DNA of 6,515 bases, taken from NCBI GenBank assembly GCA_028287725.1, contig JAQBPC010000706.1, positions 1 to 6,515 on the forward strand. Reading direction: 5' to 3'. Both the position numbers and the translations under genes were made by a program. Position 1 is the first letter of the stretch, and every line of letters starts with the position of its first letter. Shown here one piece after another: positions 1 to 6,368 of the stretch. Source of the DNA: Chloroflexota bacterium. Lineage in GTDB: Bacteria > Chloroflexota > UBA5177 > JANWHV01. The notes beneath the pieces are model-generated. The model ran no database searches, was not told the origin of the DNA, and saw nothing but the letters and a program-made list of their open reading frames with translations.

Positions 1-216
1 CGCGAGTCCCACGCCCTCCCCACCTGCCGTGAGGCCGTGTATGAGGCAGGGGAGCCGCTGTTGACCAGCGCGCAGCGGGCCGGCCAGGCGAGAGGTGACA
101 CGACTATCGACGACGTGATGCGACTCGTGATCGGCATTACCGCGGTGGCGTTCCAGGACGCCGAGCAAAGGGAGCGTGTCCTCAAGATGGCCCTCGACGG
201 GATTCGCCGCCGCTAA
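1..216 (+). CDS. TetR/AcrR-family transcriptional regulator, C-terminal part (5' end outside window)
   Basis: Reading frame 1 is open from the window edge to a TAA at 214-216 and encodes 71 residues beginning RESHALPTCREAVYEAGEPL. The segment LLTSAQRAGQARGDTTIDDV followed by MRLVIGITAVAF, then a short DAEQRERVLKMALDGIRRR tail, is the pattern of the last helices of TetR regulators with an SbtR-like ligand-binding domain. In that family 'RAQ.AG..R.D' precedes a helix, a small hydrophobic helix, and a closing 'R.L.L.LDG.R' helix. The N-terminal helix-turn-helix is not in the window, so the DNA target and ligand cannot be inferred. The gene converges on the minus-strand STAND gene and gives no evidence of regulating it. 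The frame is well supported by GC-rich third positions; the family call rests on motif resemblance only. Confidence 0.72.
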   Translation, partial: RESHALPTCREAVYEAGEPLLTSAQRAGQARGDTTIDDVMRLVIGITAVAFQDAEQRERVLKMALDGIRRR

Positions 217-334
217 ATCTCGTTCCGATGAGCGTATGCCTTTTGGACACGGCGCGATCAGCGGCCCTCTAGGTTCTATGGCCTGCCTGCGTCCGTAAAT
301 TTCAGGCATCGGAACCCCCGTCTGCACGTATTCG

Positions 335-357
335 GATGTCACGTCCGTCGTCACATC
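335..357. repeat. Imperfect inverted repeat in the convergent gap between TetR and STAND genes
   Basis: GATGTCAC (335-342) and GTCACATC (350-357) form 8-base arms with one mismatch around a 7-base loop. The hairpin begins 15 bases past the STAND stop codon when read on the minus strand, so it could help end that transcript. It has no T-run on either strand, so it is not a convincing intrinsic terminator. Nothing else in the 156-base gap looks like a gene or promoter. Confidence 0.25.
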
Positions 358-372
358 GTACCCATGTCCCGC

Positions 373-3246
373 TCAGGCATGTTCTCCCTCGCCCTTACCG
401 TCTGCGGTACTAACCTCCCGGGCCTCCGCGACTGCCTTGTCCAGCGAGAGCGCGGCCCCCTCCTTCCGCGCCGCATCAAAGGCGTCAACCCCTAATGCCG
501 CGCGCGATGCCGCCGCTGCGCGCTCTGCGAAGGACTTCAAATACGATGGGAACGCGGCGCCGCTCGCTGACCGCAGGGCCTGGGCGGCGCCAAGCAGGAG
601 TGCGCCGTGCCGTGGTTGCTTCCTCGCAGCTGCGATCTCAGCGAGTCCGACCAACACAATGGCGGCCCCGTCCGCGCGCCCGATGTCGCGCCACAGGTCG
701 AGGCTCTCGGTCAGCAGTCGCTCGGCCTGTAACTCGTCGCCCTGTTCCAGCCATGCTCGCCCCGCGTCACCAAGGAATTGTGCAAGAAAGAGGGAACGGC
801 CGGTCGCGCGCATAAGCGGCGTGCCCTCTGCGAAGCGAGCTACGGCCGTCGCGTGGTCGCCACGGACCGTGGCGACGACCCCCAGCGCGTCGTACGCCAG
901 TGCCCGACCCAAAATGTCCCCGGCCTGAGTGAAGAGTGTCAGGCACTCCTCGGCAAGTTTCTGTGCCGCGGCAACGTCACCGTCCATTGCCGTCACGCCG
1001 ACCAGATAATACAGCGCGTAAGCTTCCTCCCATATCTGCCCCGCCGAATGCAGCGCGTTGCGGCCTTCCTCGAGTAACGGACGCGCTGCCTTAATGTCGC
1101 CTTGGCTCGTGCGAACCAGGCCGAGCAGCGAATGGGCATATGGCAGCTGGGACCCATCCCCGCGTGCCGTCGCAGTGGCGAGGGCGGCCTCAGCCCAACG
1201 ATCGGCGGCGGCGAGGTCGCCCTGTGCCCACGCCAGCAGCCCCGCACTGTACTGGGCGGCACCGCGTGTCATCGATCGATCGTCCGGCTCGCTGCGCGCC
1301 AGCAGTGTCTCCAGCCACTCGCGCCCTTCCTGAATCTGCCCGCGATACAGCCAATACCAGGCCAGGGCGCCGGCCAATGCACTGGCCAGGCGCGGCCCGG
1401 TGTAGCCACGTTCGGCGCCTCCGCTACCGGTCGACCTCCCCGCGGCACGCTCCGCGAGTGCTTCCGCTGTGACGCTCGGGACGGGGGCGGATGGCGGAGG
1501 CGCGGTAGCTCCCATGTCGTCGGCCGCGCCCCAGGTGAGCGCGGCACGAAGGTTTGCGTCCTCGCTGTGCAAACGTTCGATCCACCACCCGCGATCCGGC
1601 CGCACATAGTGCGGCGCGGCCGCTTCGGCCAGGCTCAGGAAGTAAGCGGCATGTCGCCGGCGCAAGGCCGCGACTTCACCTGCGGCTGCCGCCTGATCCA
1701 CTGCGAACTCGCGGATGGTCTCCAACATGGCGAATCGAGGGTCGCCTGCCACACCTTCCGCCCGGTAGACCAGACTCTGGTCGACAAGGGAGGCCAGACC
1801 CTCCAATGCGATGGTTTCGCGGTCGGCAACGCCGGATGATGACTGCTCGGAATCGTCGCCAAAGCACACCGCCTCAACTGCTTCGAGCGTGAAGCCGCCA
1901 ACAAAGACACTGACTCCACGGAACAACCCTTTCTCACGTTCGTCGAGGAGTTCGTAGCTCCAGGCGATAGTGTCGCGTAGCGTGCGTTGCCTTGCCGGCA
2001 GGTCTCGTTGGCCGTGCGTCAGAAGAGGCAGGCGCTGTCCCAGATGCGCAAGCAGCGCTTGAGGCGACAGCATGGCCAGGCGCGCCGCGGCCAGCTCCAG
2101 GGCCAGCGGCAGCCCATCGAGCCGGCGGCAGATCTCCGCAACCGCCGCCGCGTTCTCGTCAGTGAGTTCAAAGGTGGGCTGCAGCTCGCGCGTCCGCTCG
2201 ACGAATAGTGCGACCGAAGGGATGCGCGCCAGGGCCTTCAGCGATTGCGGTGCCCCGGGAACCGGCAGGGTAAGCGGCGGAATAGGGACGACGCGCTCAT
2301 CGTGCACGCGCAGCGGCTCCCTGCTAGTAGTAAGGATCTTGAGCCGAGGGGCCGCCTCCAGCGCCCGTGTCGCAAGGGGCGCGGCGGAGATGAGCTGCTC
2401 GACATTGTCCAACAGCAGCAGCATCTGGCGCGCGCGGAGATACTCCAGCAGGGCTTCGCCTAGCGGCTGGCCGGCGGTCTCGGGGATGCGGAGAGCCTGG
2501 GCGATCGTCGCACGCAACCGTGACGGATCGGTGAGCGTGTCCAGGGGAACGAAGGCGACGCCGTCGGCGAACCGCGGCGCGAGGTCGGCGGCGACCTGCA
2601 CGGCAAGGCGTGTCTTTCCGACGCCACCCGGCCCGGTCACCGTCACGAGACCGACATCCTCACGCAACAACAGTTCACTCGTCGTATCAACTTCCCGCGC
2701 CCTGCCGAACAGCACGCCCCGTTGCACGGGCAGCTGGGCGGAACGCTCCGGGGTCCGCGTCTGGGGCGCGCCAGCGAAGCGCTCCGTCAGCAGCAGCGCC
2801 AGGTCGTCGGCGACGAGACCGCGCAGCTCGAGTGGCGTTGCGAAGTGCCGATATGAGGAGGCGTCCGGCTCGCGGAGGTGGTCGATCATTGCCTGCAAGC
2901 GGGGCTCCCGCTGTGGAGCGGGCATCTTGACGTAGATCAGCCGGGGTCTATTTTCGGATAGTCGGTACTCGTCTTCGAGACCTGACACGTCCATGCCGGG
3001 AGCGACCTGGCCGTAGCGCTGCCAGTAGATCCCGAGGAAAATGTCGCTCTGGGCGAGGTATGCGCGATAAAGGTCGCGCGGAGGATGGGCGCGGGCGCCG
3101 GCCTCGAATAGGACCGGCGTCAGCCGGAGTTGCTCGACGGCTTCCTTGGCTGTGGCGCGCTCGGCGGCCAACTCCCCCATAGTCGAGCTGATGAACACGC
3201 GCAAGCGTTGGTCTGGTGTGCGAATCGCGCCTGAGTATGCACACAT
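373..3246 (-). CDS. DUF4062-STAND (NB-ARC-like) ATPase with C-terminal TPR repeats
   Basis: This 957-residue, probably cytoplasmic signalling ATPase has three parts. Residues about 14-110 match DUF4062, with the signature RVFISSTMGELAAER at 16-30. Residues about 175-530 form a STAND NTPase: Walker A GPGGVGKT at 205-212, Walker B LLLLDN at 276-281, a sensor-like LTTSREPL at 305-312, the GLPLALELAAARL motif at 378-390, and a winged-helix segment starting RQRTLRDTIAWSYELL at 419. Residues about 616-890 are TPR-like helical repeats, joined by a proline/alanine/glycine-rich linker at about 575-612. The body and the closing 'GAALSLDKAVAEA' tail resemble the AfsR/COG3903 ATPases, but the usual DNA-binding or cyclase domains of that group are absent. 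STAND proteins act as ligand-triggered oligomerising switches; here the trigger is unknown. An AAGAGG lies 12 bases before the ATG, a long spacing, partly inside a small inverted repeat. The domain calls are strong; a role in signalling or in defence is inference. Confidence 0.9.
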   Translation of the reverse strand: MCAYSGAIRTPDQRLRVFISSTMGELAAERATAKEAVEQLRLTPVLFEAGARAHPPRDLYRAYLAQSDIFLGIYWQRYGQVAPGMDVSGLEDEYRLSENRPRLIYVKMPAPQREPRLQAMIDHLREPDASSYRHFATPLELRGLVADDLALLLTERFAGAPQTRTPERSAQLPVQRGVLFGRAREVDTTSELLLREDVGLVTVTGPGGVGKTRLAVQVAADLAPRFADGVAFVPLDTLTDPSRLRATIAQALRIPETAGQPLGEALLEYLRARQMLLLLDNVEQLISAAPLATRALEAAPRLKILTTSREPLRVHDERVVPIPPLTLPVPGAPQSLKALARIPSVALFVERTRELQPTFELTDENAAAVAEICRRLDGLPLALELAAARLAMLSPQALLAHLGQRLPLLTHGQRDLPARQRTLRDTIAWSYELLDEREKGLFRGVSVFVGGFTLEAVEAVCFGDDSEQSSSGVADRETIALEGLASLVDQSLVYRAEGVAGDPRFAMLETIREFAVDQAAAAGEVAALRRRHAAYFLSLAEAAAPHYVRPDRGWWIERLHSEDANLRAALTWGAADDMGATAPPPSAPVPSVTAEALAERAAGRSTGSGGAERGYTGPRLASALAGALAWYWLYRGQIQEGREWLETLLARSEPDDRSMTRGAAQYSAGLLAWAQGDLAAADRWAEAALATATARGDGSQLPYAHSLLGLVRTSQGDIKAARPLLEEGRNALHSAGQIWEEAYALYYLVGVTAMDGDVAAAQKLAEECLTLFTQAGDILGRALAYDALGVVATVRGDHATAVARFAEGTPLMRATGRSLFLAQFLGDAGRAWLEQGDELQAERLLTESLDLWRDIGRADGAAIVLVGLAEIAAARKQPRHGALLLGAAQALRSASGAAFPSYLKSFAERAAAASRAALGVDAFDAARKEGAALSLDKAVAEAREVSTADGKGEGEHA

Positions 3247-3255
3247 AGTTCGCGG

Positions 3256-3271
3256 TGACCTCTTCAGGTCA
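3256..3271 (-). promoter_or_regulatory. Inverted repeat overlapping the ribosome-binding site of the STAND gene
   Basis: On the minus strand the leader reads TGACCTGAAGAGGTCA, a perfect 6-bp inverted repeat with a 4-base loop. The only Shine-Dalgarno-like stretch, AAGAGG (3259-3264), is half in the loop and half in the 3' arm. The hairpin ends 9 bases before the ATG. It could damp translation or serve as a protein-binding half-site pair; no function is shown by sequence alone. Confidence 0.4.
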
Positions 3272-3337
3272 TGATAGGCTTCGATCTGCTTACTGAGCCA
3301 TCAGTCCGTGTAGGTTTCCTTTGAAAATGGCTGCGTA

Positions 3338-3352
3338 CACGTTATCAACGTG
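3338..3352. promoter_or_regulatory. 15-base palindrome upstream of the STAND gene, possible operator
   Basis: CACGTTATCAACGTG is a perfect inverted repeat with 6-base arms and a 3-base centre. It lies 91 bases upstream of the STAND start codon, in the 165-base gap between the STAND gene and the DUF1275 stop codon. The position and symmetry fit a dimeric repressor or activator site. A TTGATA on the minus strand overlaps it, but no good -10 box follows at the right distance, so I do not call a promoter. Confidence 0.4.
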
Positions 3353-3411
3353 CTTACCAGTGCCTTATTTGCGTCTGGTCGGCTCGTTCTTGATGCCCAT
3401 AGCCGCGCGCT

Positions 3412-4242
3412 TCACGGTTTCGGCTTGCTGGCCACGGGAGCAGTTGCGCTATCCGGCGCCAAGATCACGAGCAGCAGCGCGACAGCAACAGTGACGCATG
3501 GGATGAAGGGCGTGCTAACCCACATAGCGGTCACGAGCGCGGCCAGCGTATAGCTGACTATCAGGGCCACGAGGAACGGTGAGCTCGTATGCCCTGGCTC
3601 GTCGATTGTCTGCCTAGCTAGAGAGTGTGCAAGCCGCATTCCCAGCAGCACTAGAACCGCGGTCAGCGCCACAGAGACGATATTGCGGAGGTTGAACGAT
3701 GCAACAAGCGCGCCCTGCAGGCCCATGCCGAATGCGGCGATGCCTAACAAGACGACCTGTGTGTTTGGATGGGTGGCAATGTCCCCCGTAAGTTGCCACA
3801 GGATGGCAAAGGCGAGCAGGAGGAGGCCTTCTACCGTGAGAAGGCGCGCGAGGGACATCCGATACTCTCGTGGCGTACGCTTATGTGATCCCCATATCAG
3901 GTAGAGTGAGCCCAGCGTGAGGGCGATGAGAAAGACCGCAACCGCCAGGGCGGCTCTTACGAGGAGCGCGTTATTTCCTTGCGATATCGAGATGCCGACA
4001 AATAGAATGTTCCCCGTCATAAACGAAGAGAATACCCGGTCGAGGTTCAGATAGCTCAGCGCGTCTGTCCATCCGGCGGCGAGCGTCAAAAGCAGCACCA
4101 GTCGCGTGATGAGCGAGCGTTGGGAAGAAGTACCGGCTAGCGCCTTCAGGTTTACTTCCTCCTCGGGGCGTCTCGCCGCATCAACGCGCGAAGGACTAGA
4201 CCTCGGGAAGGCGTGTGTGCGTGAAATGCGCCAGACTGCCAT
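3412..4242 (-). CDS. DUF1275 (YoaK-type) integral membrane protein
   Basis: This 276-residue protein has about seven hydrophobic segments, at roughly residues 45-62, 92-117, 134-150, 161-183, 187-204, 222-242 and 246-262. The DUF1275 signature is clear at AGWTDALSYL (56-65) followed by MTGN (75-78). The family sits in the cytoplasmic membrane; its substrate is not established. The second-half counterpart is present as GMGLQGALVASF followed by NIVSVALTAVLVLLG, but the TTYxTG element common in the family has become SVALTA. I chose the ATG at 4242 because AGGAG (4251-4255) precedes it by 8 bases; a frame extension to a GTG at 4317 has no well-spaced site. A second strong site, AGGAGG, sits 8 bases before an in-frame CTG at 4149, so a shorter form cannot be ruled out. 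It follows oxdC by 211 bases; co-transcription is possible but not shown. Confidence 0.85.
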   Translation of the reverse strand: MAVWRISRTHAFPRSSPSRVDAARRPEEEVNLKALAGTSSQRSLITRLVLLLTLAAGWTDALSYLNLDRVFSSFMTGNILFVGISISQGNNALLVRAALAVAVFLIALTLGSLYLIWGSHKRTPREYRMSLARLLTVEGLLLLAFAILWQLTGDIATHPNTQVVLLGIAAFGMGLQGALVASFNLRNIVSVALTAVLVLLGMRLAHSLARQTIDEPGHTSSPFLVALIVSYTLAALVTAMWVSTPFIPCVTVAVALLLVILAPDSATAPVASKPKP

Positions 4243-4250
4243 GTTCACTG

Positions 4251-4255
4251 CTCCT
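4251..4255 (-). promoter_or_regulatory. Ribosome-binding site that decides the DUF1275 start
   Basis: On the minus strand this is AGGAG, 8 bases upstream of the ATG at 4240-4242. It is the reason for choosing the 276-residue form over the 301-residue GTG-started extension. Confidence 0.65.
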
Positions 4256-4416
4256 GTTCCCGCCGTTGGATCTATGCGTGCAGTCCTAGATGCTTGCCTC
4301 GACCATCCGTCATGCACTCACCTCGGCCTTCCGCGTCGGTAGCTGTAGGCAGGGATACTCACGTACGGTGACCGCCTGCGATGTTCTTGATGCAGGGAAG
4401 TCGCTCCCGGCATTGA

Positions 4417-4430
4417 GCCTGCGCGCAGGC
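4417..4430. terminator. Perfect GC palindrome just downstream of oxdC, weak terminator candidate
   Basis: GCCTGCGCGCAGGC is a perfect 14-base palindrome that can fold as a 5-bp stem with a 4-base loop. It starts 23 bases beyond the oxdC stop codon. No T-run follows on the minus strand, so it may be a partial terminator, a 3'-end stabiliser or chance in GC-rich DNA. Confidence 0.3.
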
Positions 4431-4453
4431 GGCCTCCGCTCCGATCGCTGCTC

Positions 4454-5629
4454 CTAGACGATAATGGGCTTGTCCTTGCGCAGGGCAGCCATCGTTTGCT
4501 GGTCCAAGTTCAGATGGGATTGCACCAACCCCGGGGGTGTCAAGGCCATCCATTGGTTCAGCGAGATGTCTGCAAAATGGTTGCTGCGGAACATCTCCAG
4601 GAAGACTAGCGGCTCGTCGCCGGTGTTCTGGACGTAATGGCCCATCGCGAACGGGACGTAGCCCACATCGCCGCCCTGATAGTCAAATGTCCGCGACTTC
4701 CCGCTCGATGCGAACACGCTCATGCGACCGCTCCCACCGATGTAATACTGCCACTCATCTGTGTTGGGGTGCCAGTGCATCTCGCGCAGTCCGCCCGGCT
4801 CTACTTCCACCAGTGCAGCGGCGATTGTACTCGCTGCAGGGAAGTTGTTTGAGTCCGTGATGCGCACCTGGCCACCCGCCACCTTTGTCGGCGTCTGGGC
4901 CAGCATACGGTGCGTGAAGGTCTGAGGCACGACACCAGCCGGCGACTGAACGGCGTCGGTGGTAAGTGGGCCGGGTACGGGCTCGTCAAATATGTACCTG
5001 TCGTGCTCGCCGTCCATCGGGATGTTGGCGAAAGCGGCCTGGGGGACGCCGAAGTTTTGGGCAAGTATCTCGGGCGGCGTATGCTTGAACCAATCGGTAA
5101 TAAGGAAGGTCTCATTCTCCGAGAAGCTGCCATTGTCGAACACCAGCAGGAACTCGCAGCCCTCCGCCAGCCCCTGGATGGAGTGAGGGATTCCCGCGGG
5201 AAAGTTCCATAGATCGCCCACCCCGACGTCGTCGATGAAGTTTCGTCCTGCCTGGTCGACGGCGGTGAGGCGGGCGCGTCCGGCGAGCATGTAGGCCCAT
5301 TCGGCTTCCTTGTGCCAGTGCAGCTCGCGGATTCCGCCAGGCTTCAGGCGCATGTTCACCCCGGCAATCTCCGTCGCGACAGGCAGCTCGCGCTCCGTCA
5401 CTTCGCGTGCCCAGCCGCCCGAGAGCAGGCGATTGCGCGCGGCCGAGAACGAGAACTTGAGGTTAGGAATGGTGCCTGCGTCGGTGTAGGGCGGGGCAAG
5501 TAGGTCGGGGTTCTCGCGCTCCAATGGGACATTGCGCGCTGCGAGGATTGTCGCGCCGTCATTGCCCCGGATCGGCTGCGGCAGATCGGTGTCGACGGTC
5601 GCGTTTGAGGGTTTATTTGTCGTTGCCAT
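4454..5629 (-). CDS. oxdC: Oxalate decarboxylase (Mn-dependent bicupin)
   Basis: This enzyme converts oxalate to formate and CO2 using Mn and O2, consuming a proton. The 391-residue protein has two cupin domains and aligns along its whole length, as I recall it, with Bacillus subtilis OxdC (385 residues). The first cupin holds GGIRELHWHKEAEWAYML with Mn ligands H104, H106, E110 and H149 and active-site R101; the second holds GGLREMHWHPNTDEWQYY with H285, H287, E292, H331, plus R282 and E345. The lid over the first site is SENET (170-174), keeping the catalytic glutamate (E171, equal to E162 of the Bacillus enzyme) that favours decarboxylase over oxidase chemistry. The third lid position after that glutamate, counting from the S, is Glu where Bacillus has Ser. 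No signal peptide is seen, so it is probably cytoplasmic. I chose the ATG at 5629, preceded by GAGAAGAGA; a TTG at 5665 would add 12 residues and overlap the upstream stop codon. It lies 32 bases after the 135-residue gene, so the two are likely one transcript. Confidence 0.93.
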   Translation of the reverse strand: MATTNKPSNATVDTDLPQPIRGNDGATILAARNVPLERENPDLLAPPYTDAGTIPNLKFSFSAARNRLLSGGWAREVTERELPVATEIAGVNMRLKPGGIRELHWHKEAEWAYMLAGRARLTAVDQAGRNFIDDVGVGDLWNFPAGIPHSIQGLAEGCEFLLVFDNGSFSENETFLITDWFKHTPPEILAQNFGVPQAAFANIPMDGEHDRYIFDEPVPGPLTTDAVQSPAGVVPQTFTHRMLAQTPTKVAGGQVRITDSNNFPAASTIAAALVEVEPGGLREMHWHPNTDEWQYYIGGSGRMSVFASSGKSRTFDYQGGDVGYVPFAMGHYVQNTGDEPLVFLEMFRSNHFADISLNQWMALTPPGLVQSHLNLDQQTMAALRKDKPIIV

Positions 5630-5661
5630 AAACGTCTCTTCTCGATCAGTCGGTATAAGTT

Positions 5662-6069
5662 TCAATGACTCTCAACTGGTTTCTGAGTCTCTGGCCATAC
5701 CCCCACGAGCTCGGCCCGGTACCGGGCGAAGCCGATGCGCAGATCCAGGCCGTGGAGCTCGCGAACGCGCTCCGTGATCCATTGATCGAACGGCTGCTGT
5801 GAGCGCGCGAAACGCTCTTCGGCGTCGGTAAGGGCCCCGCTCAATTCGACCTGGACCACGACGAGGTCGCCGGGACGAGCTGGAGCCAGCCAGAGCGCCA
5901 GCTTTCGGATCCCCCACCGCCTGCATGCCGCGTCGAAGTCTGCGCAACGGGACTCTTGCAGCTCCTGGATGACGCGGCGCCATGCCTCGGATTGGCCCGG
6001 GCGGAGCGGTAACATTAATGTCACCGGCGCTCCGTCCGCGCCCGATTGCGACGCGCCCGGATCAAGCAT
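5662..6069 (-). CDS. Small conserved-looking protein, possible dimeric alpha/beta-barrel fold, co-transcribed with oxdC
   Basis: I cannot assign a characterised function to this 135-residue protein. Its pattern is a beta strand with a loop (VTLMLPLRPG, 16-25), a long helix from about 26 to 52 (EAWRRVIQELQESRCADFDA), strands at 56-62 (KLALWLA) and 68-76 (DLVVVQVEL), then a helical region ending in PFDQWITERVRELHGLDL (93-110). This order, and the phrase 'LRPGQSEAWRR', recall small ferredoxin-like dimeric alpha/beta-barrel proteins of the antibiotic-monooxygenase type, with an 'FD.W....R..HG.DL' ending. That fold call is inference. There is no signal peptide or membrane segment, so it is probably cytoplasmic. 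The ATG at 6069 has an excellent GGGAGG site 6 bases upstream. It is the first gene of the likely oxdC transcript, which suggests an accessory or stress-linked role. The first 14 residues look like a flexible leader. Confidence 0.82.
   Translation of the reverse strand: MLDPGASQSGADGAPVTLMLPLRPGQSEAWRRVIQELQESRCADFDAACRRWGIRKLALWLAPARPGDLVVVQVELSGALTDAEERFARSQQPFDQWITERVRELHGLDLRIGFARYRAELVGVWPETQKPVESH
6008..6025. promoter_or_regulatory. 18-base near-palindrome inside the start of the 135-residue gene, possible operator
   Basis: GGTAACATTAATGTCACC is an inverted repeat with a single mismatched pair around a perfect ACATTAATGT core. It covers codons 15-21 of the gene, 44 bases after the start codon begins. 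It is AT-rich in the middle of GC-rich DNA. It shares GGTAAC with repeats further upstream. Symmetry and position suggest a repressor site, but a coding-sequence coincidence is possible. Confidence 0.35.
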
Positions 6070-6075
6070 TGCGTA

Positions 6076-6081
6076 CCTCCC
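6076..6081 (-). promoter_or_regulatory. Strong ribosome-binding site of the 135-residue gene
   Basis: On the minus strand GGGAGG lies 6 bases before the ATG at 6067-6069, within AGGAAGGGAGG. It fixes the start of the first gene of the oxdC transcript. Confidence 0.75.
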
Positions 6082-6131
6082 TTCCTGTACAGTTCACCAG
6101 CTCCCAAGATAGGCTGGGGCCGCGCGCGCAA

Positions 6132-6151
6132 CGTTACCATGAGCGTTACCA
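6132..6151. repeat. Direct repeat CGTTACCA-TGAG-CGTTACCA upstream of the oxdC transcript
   Basis: Two identical 8-base copies (6132-6139 and 6144-6151) are spaced with a 12-base period. On the minus strand they read TGGTAACG twice and lie 62-82 bases before the start codon of the 135-residue gene, where an activator site near a -35 box would be expected. Direct repeats with a period of about one helical turn are typical of winged-helix response regulators and SARP-type activators; which, if any, binds here is unknown. Confidence 0.45.
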
Positions 6152-6328
6152 GGGGCCCAGACGCCGTCCGTATGTTCCGCACGTTGAGCGGTCATATCGG
6201 CAGCGAGGTGCTTGGGCGAGTGCTGCACCGTAATGTGGGCCGCGCCGCCGACAGACCATGCCACGTTTCATACGAAATCTCTATGGAAAGTGGGCATGTG
6301 CGCCAGAACTCATTCATGGAGGCGCAGG

Positions 6329-6345
6329 CCGGTAACACCGGTAAC
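6329..6345. repeat. Direct repeat CCGGTAAC-A-CCGGTAAC
   Basis: Two identical 8-base copies (6329-6336 and 6338-6345) with a 9-base period. They carry the same GGTAAC core as the repeats at 6132-6151 and the near-palindrome at 6008-6025. They also overlap the 3' half of the small hydrophobic minus-strand frame, so coding constraint (VTGVTG) is an alternative explanation. Confidence 0.4.
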
Positions 6346-6368
6346 CGCCGCCCATGCCATCAGTACCA

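Noticed and set aside
222..315. 9-base inverted repeat GTTCCGATG / CATCGGAAC in the convergent gap
   Set aside because: The arms are 76 bases apart with no supporting structure or T-run, so chance is likely and it is not called a terminator.
1102..1839. Plus-strand 245-codon open frame
   Set aside because: It is antisense to the TPR part of the STAND gene with shadow-like composition and no ribosome-binding site of note.
2072..2935. Plus-strand 287-codon open frame
   Set aside because: It lies wholly antisense to the STAND ATPase core, is rich in Arg, Ser and Ala as expected from a GC-rich shadow frame, and has no family signature.
3247..3411. Sigma-70-like promoter for the STAND gene (TTGATA, TATCAT candidates)
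   Set aside because: No -35 and -10 pair with acceptable spacing and quality could be matched; only the palindrome and the ribosome-site hairpin are reported.
4359..4553. Minus-strand 64-codon frame overlapping the end of oxdC
   Set aside because: It is a different frame over the oxdC 3' end and the downstream gap, with no ribosome-binding site or motif.
5630..5665. TTG start giving a 403-residue OxdC
   Set aside because: There is no well-placed ribosome-binding site, and the added 12 residues precede a region already longer than the Bacillus N-terminus; the ATG at 5629 fits better. The TTGA overlap is recorded only as a curiosity.
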